Of a DNA stretch of 64,000 nucleotides, positions 24,532 through 35,724 are shown piece by piece. The notes under the pieces are model-generated. The model saw nothing but the letters and a program-made list of their open reading frames with translations. It was not told the DNA's origin and did not search any database. This DNA comes from Dillenia suffruticosa. Taxonomy: Eukaryota; Streptophyta; Magnoliopsida; Dilleniales; Dilleniaceae. The position numbers and the translations under genes are program-made. The stretch is from the NCBI GenBank assembly GCA_033439265.1, contig JAVTVX010000034.1:10013001-10077000 (forward strand), given 5' to 3'. The first letter of the stretch is position 1. Each line of letters starts with the position of its first letter.

Positions 24532-27500
24532 CTATACAAAAAATAGATGAGAGTACCGTTTCCTCATGACTTCCTCAGGCTCCCACGTTTGTTCCTCGAC
24601 ATGGTCGTTCCTCCACAAAACTCTAGCAAGAGGAACTTCTTTGCTCCGGAGCTTTCTGACCTGTCGATCCAGAATAGCCACGGGCTGAACAGGTAAGCTC
24701 AAGTCCTCTCGAAGCTCAACTGGCGGAGCCTCTAAAACGTGTGAGGGGTCTGGCTGATATCTCTTAAGTACTGAGACATGAAATACATCGTGAATACGCG
24801 ATAGATTTGCTGGGAGTTCCAATTTATATGCTACACTTCCGACCCTCTCAAGGATACGGAAGGGTCCAATATACCTGGGGCTCAACTTCCTTCTCTGCCC
24901 AAATCGAATGACTCCCTTTAAGGGAGATATCCTTAAGAATACCATATCTCCCACAATAAACTCTAGAGGTCGCCGCCTACGATCTGTATAGGATTTCTGT
25001 CTATCCTGAGCGGCTTTCATCCGCGTACGGATAATCCTCACTTTCTCCTTCGTCTCCTCTACCAGCTCAACATTGGTGAGTCGTCGTTCACCAACCTTAT
25101 CCCAGCACAACGGGGTACGACACTTCCTCCCATACAATGCCTCGTAAGGTGGCATGCCAATGCTCGCCTGATAGCTATTATTATAGGCGAACTCCACTAA
25201 AGAAAGATGTCAATCCCAACTCCCCCGAAAATCCATAACACATGCTCTAAGCATGTTCTCTAAAGTCTGAATGGTCCTCTCTGACTGACCATCCGTCTGG
25301 GGGTGATATGCTGTGCTGAAATTCAGTCTAGTGCCCAAAGCCTCCTGCAGACTGGGCAAAAAACGGGATGTAAATCTGGGGTCTCGATCTGACACTATCG
25401 ACACTGGAACCCCATGCAGTCTCACAATCATATCAATATAGAGGCGTGCCAATGCCTCAAGCGAGTAATCACTCCTAATCGGGATGAAATGTGCGGACTT
25501 AGTAAGTCGGTCAATTATCACCCAAATAGCATCATGCTGTGCCGAAGTCCGCGATAACCCCATTACGAAATCCGTCGTGATATGCTCCCACTTCCACTCA
25601 GGAATGGGAAGGGGCTGCAGTGTGCCCGCCGGACGCTGATGCTCGGCCTTCACCTGCTGGCACACCAAGCATCTTGCCACAAACTCTGCTATATCCCTCT
25701 TCATGCCTGACCACCAATAACTACCTCTGATGGTCCGATACATCTTCGTACCCCCGGGATGCATAGCATATGCAGAAGAATGTGCTTCCTCAAGGATAGC
25801 ACGCCGAAGATCACTATCGGCCGGAATACACACTCTGTCTCTGAATACCATGAGTCCATCATTACGGACTCTGAAGTCTCCGCCCTCAGCTCTGTGGACT
25901 CTATCTGCAATACCCTGGATCTCCTCATCCGTACTCTGGAGCTCCCTGATATGGTCGAACAAAGTCGGCCTGACCTCAAATCTGGCTAATAAGCCTCCCT
26001 GATCATCGTTAGTCAAACTGACTCCTAAGGCTCGGAGTCCCACTAAACAAGAAAGGTAGGCTTTCTCTGTCGACTGTGAGAATGATGCTGACTTCCGACT
26101 CAAAGCATCTGCTACAACGTTTGCCTTGCCCGGATGATAGTCAATTATGAGATCATAGTCTTTCAATAACTCCAACCATCTCCTCTGTCTCAAATTCAAC
26201 TCTTTTTGGGTAAACAGATATTTCAAACTCCTGTGGTCGGTAAATACCCTACAGGTTACCCCATAAAGATAATGCCGCCATATCTTCAACGCGAAGACTA
26301 TGGCTGCCAACTCTAAATCATGTGTCGGGTAGTTAACCTCGTGTTTCTTCAGCTGTCGCGAGGCATACGCAATAACCCGACCATCCTGCATCAGAACACA
26401 ACCCAATCCCTGTCGACTAACATCACTGTACACTGTATACTCCCGACTACTAGTGGGAAGGGTTAACATAGGAGCGGATGTTAACCGTTGTTTGAGCTCC
26501 TGGAAGCTTGCCTCACAACGGTCATCCCAAACAAACTTGACCCCCTTTTGGGTCAATCTCGACAACGGAGCAGCTATTCGGGAGAATCCTTCTACAATTC
26601 TGCGGTAATACCCGGCCAAACCGAGAAAATTACGAATCTCGGTAACTGTTTGTGGCTGCTCCCACTTCACTATAGCCTCAACCTTCCGCGGATCAACATA
26701 AATACCCTCCGTGGAAACAATGTGCCCCAAGAACCCAATTTGTCTAAGCCAAAACTCACATTTTGAGAATTTGACATATAGCTGCTTCTCACGGAGTATC
26801 TGCAATACCACCCGAAGGTGCTGAACATGATCTTCATCACTCCGTGAAATCAAGATGTCATCGATGAATACGATGACGAACCGATCCAAATAGTCGTGAA
26901 AAACTCGGTTCATCAGATCCATAAAAGCAGTTGGGGCATTAGTCAGTCCAAACGGCATGACTAGAAACTCGTAATGGCCGTATCGGGTGCGAAAAGCTGT
27001 CTTGGGCACATCTTCGGCCTGAATCCTCAACTGATGATAACCCGAACGAAGATCAATCTTAGAGAAAACCTTAGCTCCCTGCAGCTGATCAAACAAGTCA
27101 TCGATACGTGGCAGGGGATATCGGTTCTTGATGGTGGCTTTGTTCAATTGCCTGTAGTCCACACAAAACCGAAATGTATCATCTTTTTTCTTTACAAACA
27201 GTACCGGAGCACCCCAGGGTGAAGTGCTCGGGCGGATAAACCCCTTATCCAGAAGTTCCTGTAACTGAATTTTAAGCTCTCTCAGTTCAGCAGGCGCCAT
27301 TCTGTATGGCGGAATAGAAATAGGATTGGTTCCCGGTACTAGATCAATCTCGAAATCGAACTCCCGAACTGGTGGTAATCCGGGAAGCTCCTCGGGGAAC
27401 ACATCTAAAAATTCTTGCACCACAGGGACATCTTCAAGCCTCGGTCCCTCAACGGTGGTGTCAACAACATAAGCCAGACAAGCCGCACAACCATGGCGTA

Positions 27501-27612
27501 CCAAGCGTCTGGCCTTCATAACAGATATAATGCTGCGGGGCAATACTCGTCTCTCGCCCCGGAATACTAACGGTGGCTGCTCGGACCTCTTAAACTCAAC
27601 ATCCTTCGTATC
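24532..27612 (-). pseudogene. Gypsy pol polyprotein: RT, RNase H, integrase, chromodomain; one stop
   Basis: The minus strand is open for about 1,025 codons except for one TGA at 25210-25212, where the sister copy has an Arg codon (compatible with CGA to TGA). It begins after protease: [16 protein letters not shown], then RT with [18 protein letters not shown] and [10 protein letters not shown] (one Tyr missing relative to [11 protein letters not shown] in the sister), RNase H with [19 protein letters not shown] and [12 protein letters not shown], integrase zinc finger H-x-H...CLVC and catalytic [15 protein letters not shown] and [11 protein letters not shown], then a chromodomain-like tail [14 protein letters not shown] and [16 protein letters not shown]. 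Protease and gag are absent. The first residues before the FKRS block derive from LTR sequence at the deletion junction. Confidence 0.93.
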
Positions 27613-28971
27613 ACAAGGGCACAACGTCCCATAGTATCACAAGGGCACAACGTCCCAGGACACAACGTCCCACAAGTAACATCACATCATCTCATAACTA
27701 GTGGGCATTCAACCCACATAGTTCATCAAAACATTTCAAATCTGCGTGCCAATACGTTTCATCGAATCATTTCAAACAGCATGTCAATGCGACGGTAGAA
27801 AAGAAATTTTAAAATTTCAAGTAATGGCACAATTATTGTTTCATTTCAAACCATGGATGCATAGTCATCGTAATTATAATTCAAGACACTCCAATAATCA
27901 CAAAACGGATTTGAAATTCAATGTCATACGTCAGATCAATGCATATCAAAAGCATGTTTTATCGAAAATACGGCAGAAAACAAGTTTTACTATTTTATGC
28001 AAGAGATTAGAGTCCCACTCACAGTATACGGGAGGGTGGTCACTCCCTATTTTTCAAAAAGTCTCCAAAAGACAAACCTAATCAAATCATCAAATTTTTA
28101 TATCATATAAAACCCTAATAAGGGATTTTATCAATAAAATTTATTCAAACTTTGATGTGAGTGTGTTTCTCTCACCTAGGGTTTCTCGGATCCTGGATCT
28201 AGTTTTCGTTCGCCCGTCAACTTAGTCTAAAACCTGTAATGTTTACCATTTGAAACACAAGTGAGAAATTTAAGTCAAATTACCAATAATTTTCGAAACC
28301 CTAGTACGTACACGAAATCGAGGATTCATTTACCTACGCAGAGGGTCACGGGTCGTCGTGGGTTCGCGGGCCGCGGGCCGGACTGGGCCGAGCTGGGGGC
28401 CTGAACTAGTAGGCTGGCCTGGGCTTCGCGGCTGGTGGGCTGGCCCGCTCACGGGCTAGGGCTCACGCTCGCGAGCTGAGGCGCGCGCTCAGGACAGGAT
28501 CGCGCTGTGAGGCGCGCGCGCTCGCGCATATGGGTCGCGTGCTCTGCGCACTGTGCTCGCGCAAGGGAGCGCAGGCTGGGTCGCGGGAGATCGCGCGCAG
28601 GCTGGGTCGTGGGGGATCGCGCGCTGGTTGGGTCGCGGGGGATCGCGCGCTGTGGCGCGCTGGCTCGCGGGAGATCGTGAGCTGTGGCGCGCTGGCTCTC
28701 GGGAGATCACGAGTTGTGGCGCGCTGGCTCGCAGAAGATCGCGCTCGCGCGAGGAGGCAGCGCTCGCGTGGAGGAAGGAGCTGCTCGCGGGAGGGCGTTG
28801 CAACAGTGGGCGGCGTGCGGTGGCGGGAGAGAGAGGCCGCGGCGGAGAAGAGAGAGAGAAAGAGGGAAAGAGGGAGAGAGAGAGAGAGAGAGAGAGTGGG
28901 AGAAAATTAGGGCTTTAAGCCCAAATTTAAATTCTTTTTTTTTTTTTTTTTTTTTTATTGGTGGTGTTACA
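27610..28971 (-). repeat. Truncated 5' LTR of the minus-strand gypsy element
   Basis: Matches 23042-24483 of the left LTR with few differences, but the LTR half that should adjoin the primer site is gone. The breakpoint (27608-27609) shares gt with the LTR sequence, which suggests joining at short homology inside the ATCACAAGGGCACAACG repeats. Confidence 0.9.
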
Positions 28972-28976
28972 CTCGT

Positions 28977-29525
28977 TGAGCTACCCGTTCCTCTCAAAAC
29001 CTAATCCCTTCTTCCTATTCTCATTTCCCGCACACCTGCACACCCGCACACCCGCACACCCGCACACCCATCTCTGTTCGAAGGGCGAAGGGCGAAGGGC
29101 GAAGGGCGAAGGGCGAAGGGCGATCGAAGGTCTGCTCTCTCACCATCGCGATTGAAGGTCTCTGCTCCTTCGCCATTGCGATCGCCTGCTTCGATTCGAA
29201 GGTCTATGCTCCTCTCACCATCGCGCGATGGTCCTCCTCCTGTCACCATCGCGATCGAAGATCTCCTCTTCATCTCACCATCGCGATCGAAGGTTTCCTC
29301 GAAGGTACTCTGTCTCTCTTTGTCTCTCTCTCTCTCTCTCTAGGGTTAGGGTTTCATGTCTCTGTCTCTCTCTGTCTCTCTAAGGTCTCAACTCTCATCG
29401 GTTTCGAAGGTCTTCTTCAATCTCTGTGTGCGACGATCATCTCCTTGAAGGTAAAACTCTCGCTCTCTCTCTCTCTAGGGTTTTCCAGATTTGCTCTCCT
29501 TCTCATTCTAGGGTTTTCCAGATTT

Positions 29526-29560
<35 letters not shown>

Positions 29561-29812
29561 TCCGCCTTCCGCCTTCCGGTTGTCGTGATCCCGGTTTCGG
29601 GTTTCGATTTGGGCTCGGGTTTGGATACGGTTTTGGGCTCGGGCTCGGGCTTGGGCACAATCTTGTCAGAGGCCCGCGACACTCGAGCTCGAGCTCCTCG
29701 ATAACACTTCGAGTAGAGCTCGAGCTCTAGAATCACAGGCTCGACGAGCTCACCTCCCGCAAACTCGAGCCGAGCTCGGGTATTGTGATACCCGGGCTCG
29801 ACCCGGATGTCA
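28977..29812. other. GC-rich, microsatellite-rich promoter-like segment
   Basis: Contains CACACCCG repeats (29030-29068), six tandem AAGGGCG units (29081-29122), repeated CACCATCGCGATCGAAGGTC-like words (29140-29300), (CT)n runs (29310-29340, 29525-29560) and a telo-box-like AGGGTTAGGGTTT (29342-29354). CT tracts plus telo box are common near plant transcription starts, but no coding start is convincing. GAGCTCGAGCTC words at 29680-29790 pair with those at 21835-21905. Confidence 0.5.
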
Positions 29813-30900
29813 TAACAACCCTGATTTTAGTGAATATATTATCAATTACATGAGAAACAAGTCAGTTTTTCGATTAGTAGCCGATTTACTCTAATTATTT
29901 AGAATTAATTAACCAAATTTGTACCCCTAAATCCATCAAAAATCAAATAACAAAATAATAATAATAAACAAAATTGACCTAACTAAATATGGAACTCTAA
30001 AATTAGGCCTAAACCAATTTATAAAATATTCTAATATACTAATAAAACTTAAATTTTATTTTTTATTTTTTTAATTTTATTTTACTCTAAATTAAACACC
30101 CTAATTAAACTAAAAAAGAATATATGAAATAAAATCTAATGCCAGAAAATTCTAAAAAAAAAAATGCTCTATGATGAATTAAAATAAATAATGAAAGATA
30201 TAAAGTGAAGTAAAAATAATGGAAATTAGAACAGAGTGAGAGTTAAACTGCAGCGATGGAGTGTCAAAGAATTCGAACTAGCAGGCGGCGGTGTCGAACA
30301 AACAAGCAACCGGCAATTCCGACAACACCAAACGTCGATTAAAGATGCCAGAGAGCAGCATCAGCAGAAACCAGCGAAACAATGGACAGTGACTGAATAG
30401 ACAATGTAAAATCTAGTAAAATTGAAAAGCTGAACAGATGGCTGAACTTCGACGGACATGATGGCGAAATCGAAGAACACCGACATGGATTATGCAAAAT
30501 CAGAAAGGAAAAACGAATGAAGATAGTAAAGTCGAACAAATTCAATTCTTACATTTTTGTCTCCAATTCTTTTCCTTTTCAGATTTTCTTTCCAATTTCT
30601 GCAATATTTGCAAAATGTTGCTGAAATTCTGGTTCTCCTCGTTGATTGCTCAAAAAAGTTGTCCGTAGTTCATGTGTGGCTGCAAAAAGAGAGGCTTGGG
30701 CTTCCTTTCTCCTTGGCTGGACTTATTTTGGAATTTGGGTTTCGATTGAGCTTGATTTTGAAAGTTACCTTAACCGGGTGAAGTTGAGGTTGGAATATTA
30801 ACTTGAAAGCACGGATTTTGATTCTTGACTTTTGTACTTTTATTTTGGGCTCAATTTCTTGATTTCTACAAGGATATTAAACCTAACCTGCACATTCACC
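29813..30900. repeat. AT-rich repeat related to 17150-18450
   Basis: Shares an ordered series of words with 17200-17350 (GATTTACTCTAATTAT, CCCTAAATC, AATCAAATAA) and a similar later mixed-composition half. Probably a diverged solo LTR or LTR part of one retroelement family. Ends are not defined. Confidence 0.35.
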
Positions 30901-30974
30901 TTACACCTTAAAATTTATAATTCAACCGATTAAACCATTTAATCACATAAATATATAACTAATAATACCAACAC

Positions 30975-31055
30975 TTATTGACATAGATAAAATGGACACT
31001 TTCATCCCTTAACCAAGTCAGGAGTTCGACTCTCACTGGACACGAAAAAAATAAT
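30975..31055 (+). other. tRNA-derived (SINE-like) fragment
   Basis: Contains a B-box-like GAGTTCGACTCTCACTGG (31022-31039), preceded by GGACACTTTCATCCCTTAACC. This layout resembles the pol III promoter of plant tRNA-derived SINEs. No clear A box or tail is visible, so it may be a fragment. Confidence 0.35.
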
Positions 31056-34000
31056 ATTAGAAAATCTGTTCTCATAAAGTGAACCCTATAACAATCGATT
31101 CAGATTAATCGACGCAAAATCTCAAATACTGGACGATAACAAAATCAAGGTAAAAAAAACATAATAATTATATTTTTTAAATATAAAATCCCAGTCATAT
31201 AACCATGTAATAAAAAATAAAAACTCATAAATGAGGTGGTCAATTATTTTCCCATCTTATTTAAACTCTTTTTTTTTTTTTTTAGAGAATAAGGGCGGTA
31301 GCATCATTACTGATGAGAGAAATTGTTTAAGTGATATAATTTTTTTTATATGTCTTTGGAAATTGGAATACTTTAGTGCAATATTATCAAAATCCTACTG
31401 TATATCCATCCATAAATTTTAAAAGTTTGATTCAACTGTTTTAATCGTGAGTCAATGTGATCAAATCATTGGCTATTTAATAATAATTAAAAAATATATA
31501 AAATTAATTTTCAAAAAATATATATTAAATTTATTTTTTATCCTAATCGAATAAAAAATAAAATTTTAATAAATATAAAATTAACGATTACTCATAAAAT
31601 TTATATTAAAAGGTAAAAATAAAATAAATAAATCATATCTGTAATTGAAAAAAATAGTATAATATTTCTGAAATATAGAGACACTATGTGTAGGCTAAGT
31701 GCACTTATATTAATTTATTTAATAAGTGATAAATTGAAAAACAAAAATAAAAGATCTTTTTTTTGTTATGACGAGATTTGAACCCCAGAAAAATAAAAAA
31801 AATTCAAAATTTCAAAATTATAACTTGCAAAATTAAAGGAAAATTTTTTCATAAAACACATGTTTTACATTTTTTGTATAATATGAATGATATAATTTTT
31901 GAAAAATTTTTTAACCCAAATGTTGTCTTGCCTAATTGAATAAAATATCAAAACATTTTTATCATATATTTGATAGATATAGATTATAGAGAGAACATGA
32001 AGAGAGAGGTTTATAATGAAGAGGAAAGAGAAATGAGCAGCTTACTTTTCCAATAAAGGTTCATAATAAAAAACCTATGGTTGGACCGTTAGGATGATTT
32101 AATAAAAAATCGTGGTTTAAGTGTATTGATTTTGCAATTTAATTACTTATACGATATTTAATTTAAACCGAACTATTTTTTCTTCCAATGCTGGTCTTAT
32201 CACAGATGAACTACTGCTCAATCTGACTTTGATAACTATGCTTTAGTGCCATTAGGAAGGCAATTGTTTTTTTTGTTCTTTTTCTTTTTTTTTTTTTAAT
32301 CTTTTAAAATGGCAAAAGTCAACACCATAACAAAAAAAAGTTACAATAACTATGTACGGTTTTATAAAAACCTATGGTCACACGAATTGAGGGACGATCC
32401 GTTATTGACCCGTGGTTTAGTACCAGTTGACTACATAACGGTCCAATTTATGAACCAACCATAGAATATGTGGGTCAAGGGTTAACCAAGTCCAACCCAC
32501 TGGTCAATTTGGGTTTACTAACAATGCTTGAAAGCACAACTAATTTATTTGGCTAGAAAATTTATCAAAATTTATACATAATTCATGAAAAATTCTAAAA
32601 ATTGGGTCAAAAATCTACTTATCAAATACCCTCACATTTAAATATTAACATATCTCAAACAAAAAGTACGATAGAGTCTAAATCTAAGGATAATACTAAA
32701 AAACACCTAAAGTTCAAAATCATATTTTTGAAAAATCAAAACCACTTATCATTTTTTTTATTTATAGTGAGACTCGAATCCGATTCTATTATAAGGGGAA
32801 GAGGGATTGGTGCCACTTCAGCTGAAGCTCATTGGCAAAACCACTTATCATGCATATCTCGTGCACGTGTATATCTAAAGATAATACTATAAAATACCCT
32901 CACATTTAAATATTAACATATCTCGTGCATGTGTATATCTAATAGGAGGTTACCACCAAAAAATACCAAGAAGGAAAATTATACTTTTAAGCAAAAAGAG
33001 AGGAAATCTCAAAATCAAATGTTTTAAATATTTTATATGTCTCCTTTCAAAGCTTCTCTCGACCAATGGAATCCACACATAAAGACTAAATCAATATGTT
33101 TCAATTGGGTTGTAACAGGGTTGCTTGGTGATGATAGTTGTAGAACAAAACTCAATGAGTTTTTTACAAACAAAATACCACAAAAGAGAATCAAATTAAA
33201 AGATTGAAAACTGAAGAATAAATAAAAAAATATATATCTACCAAAAAACTAACAAGCATAATACCTACAATCAAACTAGAAGTAAATAATGAGAGAAACA
33301 AATATTTTACGTACTTCAGCACCTTTTGCTTAGTTTCACAAGAAATTGATATAACTAGTAATGAATTGCTTGAAAACCCACCCAAATCTAATCCTTTGTA
33401 CACCCTATTATAGCCCCCGTAAAACTCTCTACCCTTTAGAACTACTAGAGAAAATCACGAAGCCTCCAAATATTCATCACAATCCAAATTTTATCTTGGG
33501 CATTACATATACAACAAGTATACAGAATGTATATAAGATGGTTCTTTTCCTTTATAAAACTATTTGTGAATAGGAAAAATAATAGAATGCATATAAAGGA
33601 ACCTGGCAACTAAAAGAAGATTTCTATTCTCTAAAATATGGGCTATTCTTATCAAATCATAAGGTCAAGTTGATGTCACTTAAGTGAATCTAGGCCTCAT
33701 TGCTTGGTTAGATTCATTTAGCTAAGCTCAAGGCCACTATTCTCTAATTTTCTCCTGAATAAATTCTGTCAAGTAGTAAGGACTTGTCACTCTTGTTTGC
33801 TGCCAAATTCCTAAACCTTTGTATTTTGCAACTCAATGCTCTCTTATTTGTCAAATGGCCTTCAAAGAAATGATGCAAGCCTCCTACCTTGATCTTTTGG
33901 ATCCACTTTTTGTTCACATTAAGAACAAGATACCCAAGACTAGCATCCGTGATAGATAGAACCAAGGACAGGAGAAAAGAGCTTACATTGATTAGCCAGA

Positions 34001-34190
34001 CAATAAAACAGACTGAGAGACTTGTAAAGGAACAAACACATATCATATAAGACATTTCTACTTTTAAATTTCTCACTTATTAATACAATAAAAATAAATA
34101 GCTTGTTTTCAGAATATCTATTTTTAGCATATTTCCATTTCAAGACCTAAGAGAAATAGCAAGCTATCAAACTCGAGAGCATAGTACCGT
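31056..34190. other. AT-rich DNA without a recognisable gene
   Basis: Very AT-rich at 31140-32050 with poly-T and ATAAAA tracts. A short duplicated segment ACCCTCACATTTAAATATTA occurs at about 32628 and 32896. A minus-strand B-box-like word lies near 31770. The 110-codon minus-strand frame at 33744-34076 has hydrophobic stretches but no family I recognise; it lies downstream of the LRR pseudogene. Confidence 0.4.
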
Positions 34191-34194
34191 CTCT

Positions 34195-35724
34195 ATCTCC
34201 ACTTGATATGCAGCCTCCATTCATGTTGATGAAGGTATAATTCCTGGAGAAAATTGACATAGGGAATTAATGGAATAAATTTATTAAAAATTAAATGAGG
34301 AATGGATGAATTGTAAATGCTAACATTAGAAGAATGTTAAAATAACATCTACTTCAAATAAAACTAATTGAATATTGTTTTAGCACATCTCTTTCTTTTT
34401 GATTCTCATGTCATGTTGAAATTTTGTCATCTATACAATACAGAATCAATTTATCATATACAAAAACTACGGGATGCAGGAAAATCTTATCAGCACTCTT
34501 TCTTCACATTAAAATATACTCAGATTCTATTTTTCAGATACTCATGATTTTCTAGATCCAGAACCATCACTTTTTATTTCATCCTAATCACACGAAAATC
34601 TACGATCAGGAATACCCAACCTCCATAACAAACTGATCAACTAAAAGTTCATACCCAAGCATAGAAAAACAAAGAGCAAAATGACAGAAAATAGAAAATT
34701 TCAGTGCCAACGAGGGACTGCACATGCATACGAGAAGAACCCACTTTTATTATTCATTTCAGATTTTCATATAAATTTTTGTTATGTATGTACGATTTTT
34801 TTCCTTTTCCTCCCCTTCCTCCTCCTGGCTGGTGCTTCTGTTGAGTTGTCCCATAACCTAACCCCAAGGACAAAGGTATGTTAAGGTAGGTCAAAAGTAA
34901 AAGTTGAACTTTTAAGGTAAATGAAAATTCATAATTCGGTTGATATAACATCAATATATTAAGGAAGGCTAATCATATATATTGACATGCACTTATATCT
35001 TTTCCAATCTTTTCTAATGAATTTATTAAACAAAACTAGAAAAGAAACAATGAAAGCAGGGTACCATGTTGTAAAAGTAAAATTCATTTCTAATTTTGCA
35101 CAGTTAACAAAAGGAAAAAGAAAAACCAAGAATAAAAGGGGAATAGTAAGTAGCAAAATTGTAATTGTAGTAGAAAACTAGAGAGTAGGCAGAACAAAAA
35201 TGAGAGTGAGAGGGCATACCTGATAAAGAAATATATCCTTTACGGTATTAATATCTTTATTTATCGGTATAAATTCTTCAATAAGCGTATCTGTCACACA
35301 TATTTGTTCTAATTTTGGTGTGGTTGTGGAGACATGAAAATGTCATCATTGCATTCGAGGATGGGAATTCCATAGTACATAAATTGTTTTCCGAGACACT
35401 TTATGTTTTGTAAATTTGCAAATTCCAAGAAGTTCAATTGAGGGAATACAAGATTGCCTCTAGAAATTACTTCTTCTTCTTCCCCTTGTTTGCCTATTAC
35501 TGCTTCCAATGCGTCACACCTTTGCACCATACTTGCCTTAATTGGGGAAATCACTCCAAGCGAAATTGGCTCCCCCATATATGCTTTACGCCTTTTAAAT
35601 CGATCAAACCAATAATTGTCAAGGAAGGGAATGCCACGTGCGGAAAGCATGTAGAGATTTGAGTTAAAGAAAATATTTCTAAAATAACTTTAATCCACCC
35701 AAAGGGTAATAACTATAGGTTAAT
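34195..35724 (-). pseudogene. Decayed 3' part of a CNL-type LRR resistance gene
   Basis: This block is collinear with 50160-54256: final-exon-like segment (34195-34255), a second conserved segment (34520-34620), one copy of the sequence that is tandemly repeated at 50777-53326 (here 34678-34985), and an LRR exon (35220-35637). Collinearity stops at 35724, where Tat retroelement sequence begins. Compared with the right-hand copy the exon has lost its splice acceptor and frame, so the copy is not functional. CNL proteins are cytosolic immune receptors that sense pathogen effectors; the NB-ARC part is not in the window. Confidence 0.8.
35220..35637 (-). pseudogene. LRR exon, acceptor lost and frameshifted
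   Basis: Starts like the intact exon (VAFPSL, then LKGVKHIWGSQF), reaches a stop after LE, and shifts frame before CDALEAVIGKQGEEEEVIS, RGNLVFPQLNFLEFANLQNI and KCLGKQ. The acceptor corresponding to AG at 54167-54168 reads AC here (35638-35639). Length 418 nt is not a multiple of three, against 459 nt in the intact copy. The donor CAG/GTATGCC at the left end is conserved. Confidence 0.8.

Larger units (their letters stand above)
21934..28971 (-). mobile_element. Ty3/gypsy chromovirus (Tekay-like), minus strand, deletion derivative
   Basis: Ends are TGTCACG...GTTACA as read on the plus strand, flanked by identical 5-bp ctcgt at 21929-21933 and 28972-28976. One complete LTR (21934-24483) lies on the left, then polypurine tract, then integrase, RNase H and RT read leftward. 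The right LTR is truncated (27610-28971). Protease, gag, primer-binding site and one part of the 5' LTR are missing. The element belongs to the same family as 38895-47927. It cannot encode virus-like particles itself, so the deletion probably arose before or after insertion by recombination; the intact target duplication means the outer ends are original. Confidence 0.95.
21787..29812. mobile_element. Candidate TIR-bounded GC-rich element, split by a gypsy insertion
   Basis: TGACACCCGG at 21787-21796 is mirrored by CCGGATGTCA at 29803-29812, and both sides are rich in CGAGCTCGAGCTCG words. Removing the gypsy element leaves about 980 bp. The right part carries CA-rich and AAGGGCG repeats, (CT)n and AGGGTTAGGGTTT, which look like a plant promoter or 5' UTR. 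No clear target duplication is seen outside (tta before, taa after), so the element call is tentative. Confidence 0.4.

Noticed and set aside
28489..29004. Overlapping Arg-rich frames
   Set aside because: Same minisatellite in the truncated LTR; compositional.
29340..29356. Interstitial telomere repeat
   Set aside because: Only about two AGGGTTT-type units; better read as a telo-box promoter motif.
33744..34076. 110-codon minus-strand frame with hydrophobic stretches as a membrane protein
   Set aside because: No family recognised, no promoter or neighbouring exons, and it overlaps another frame; likely chance.
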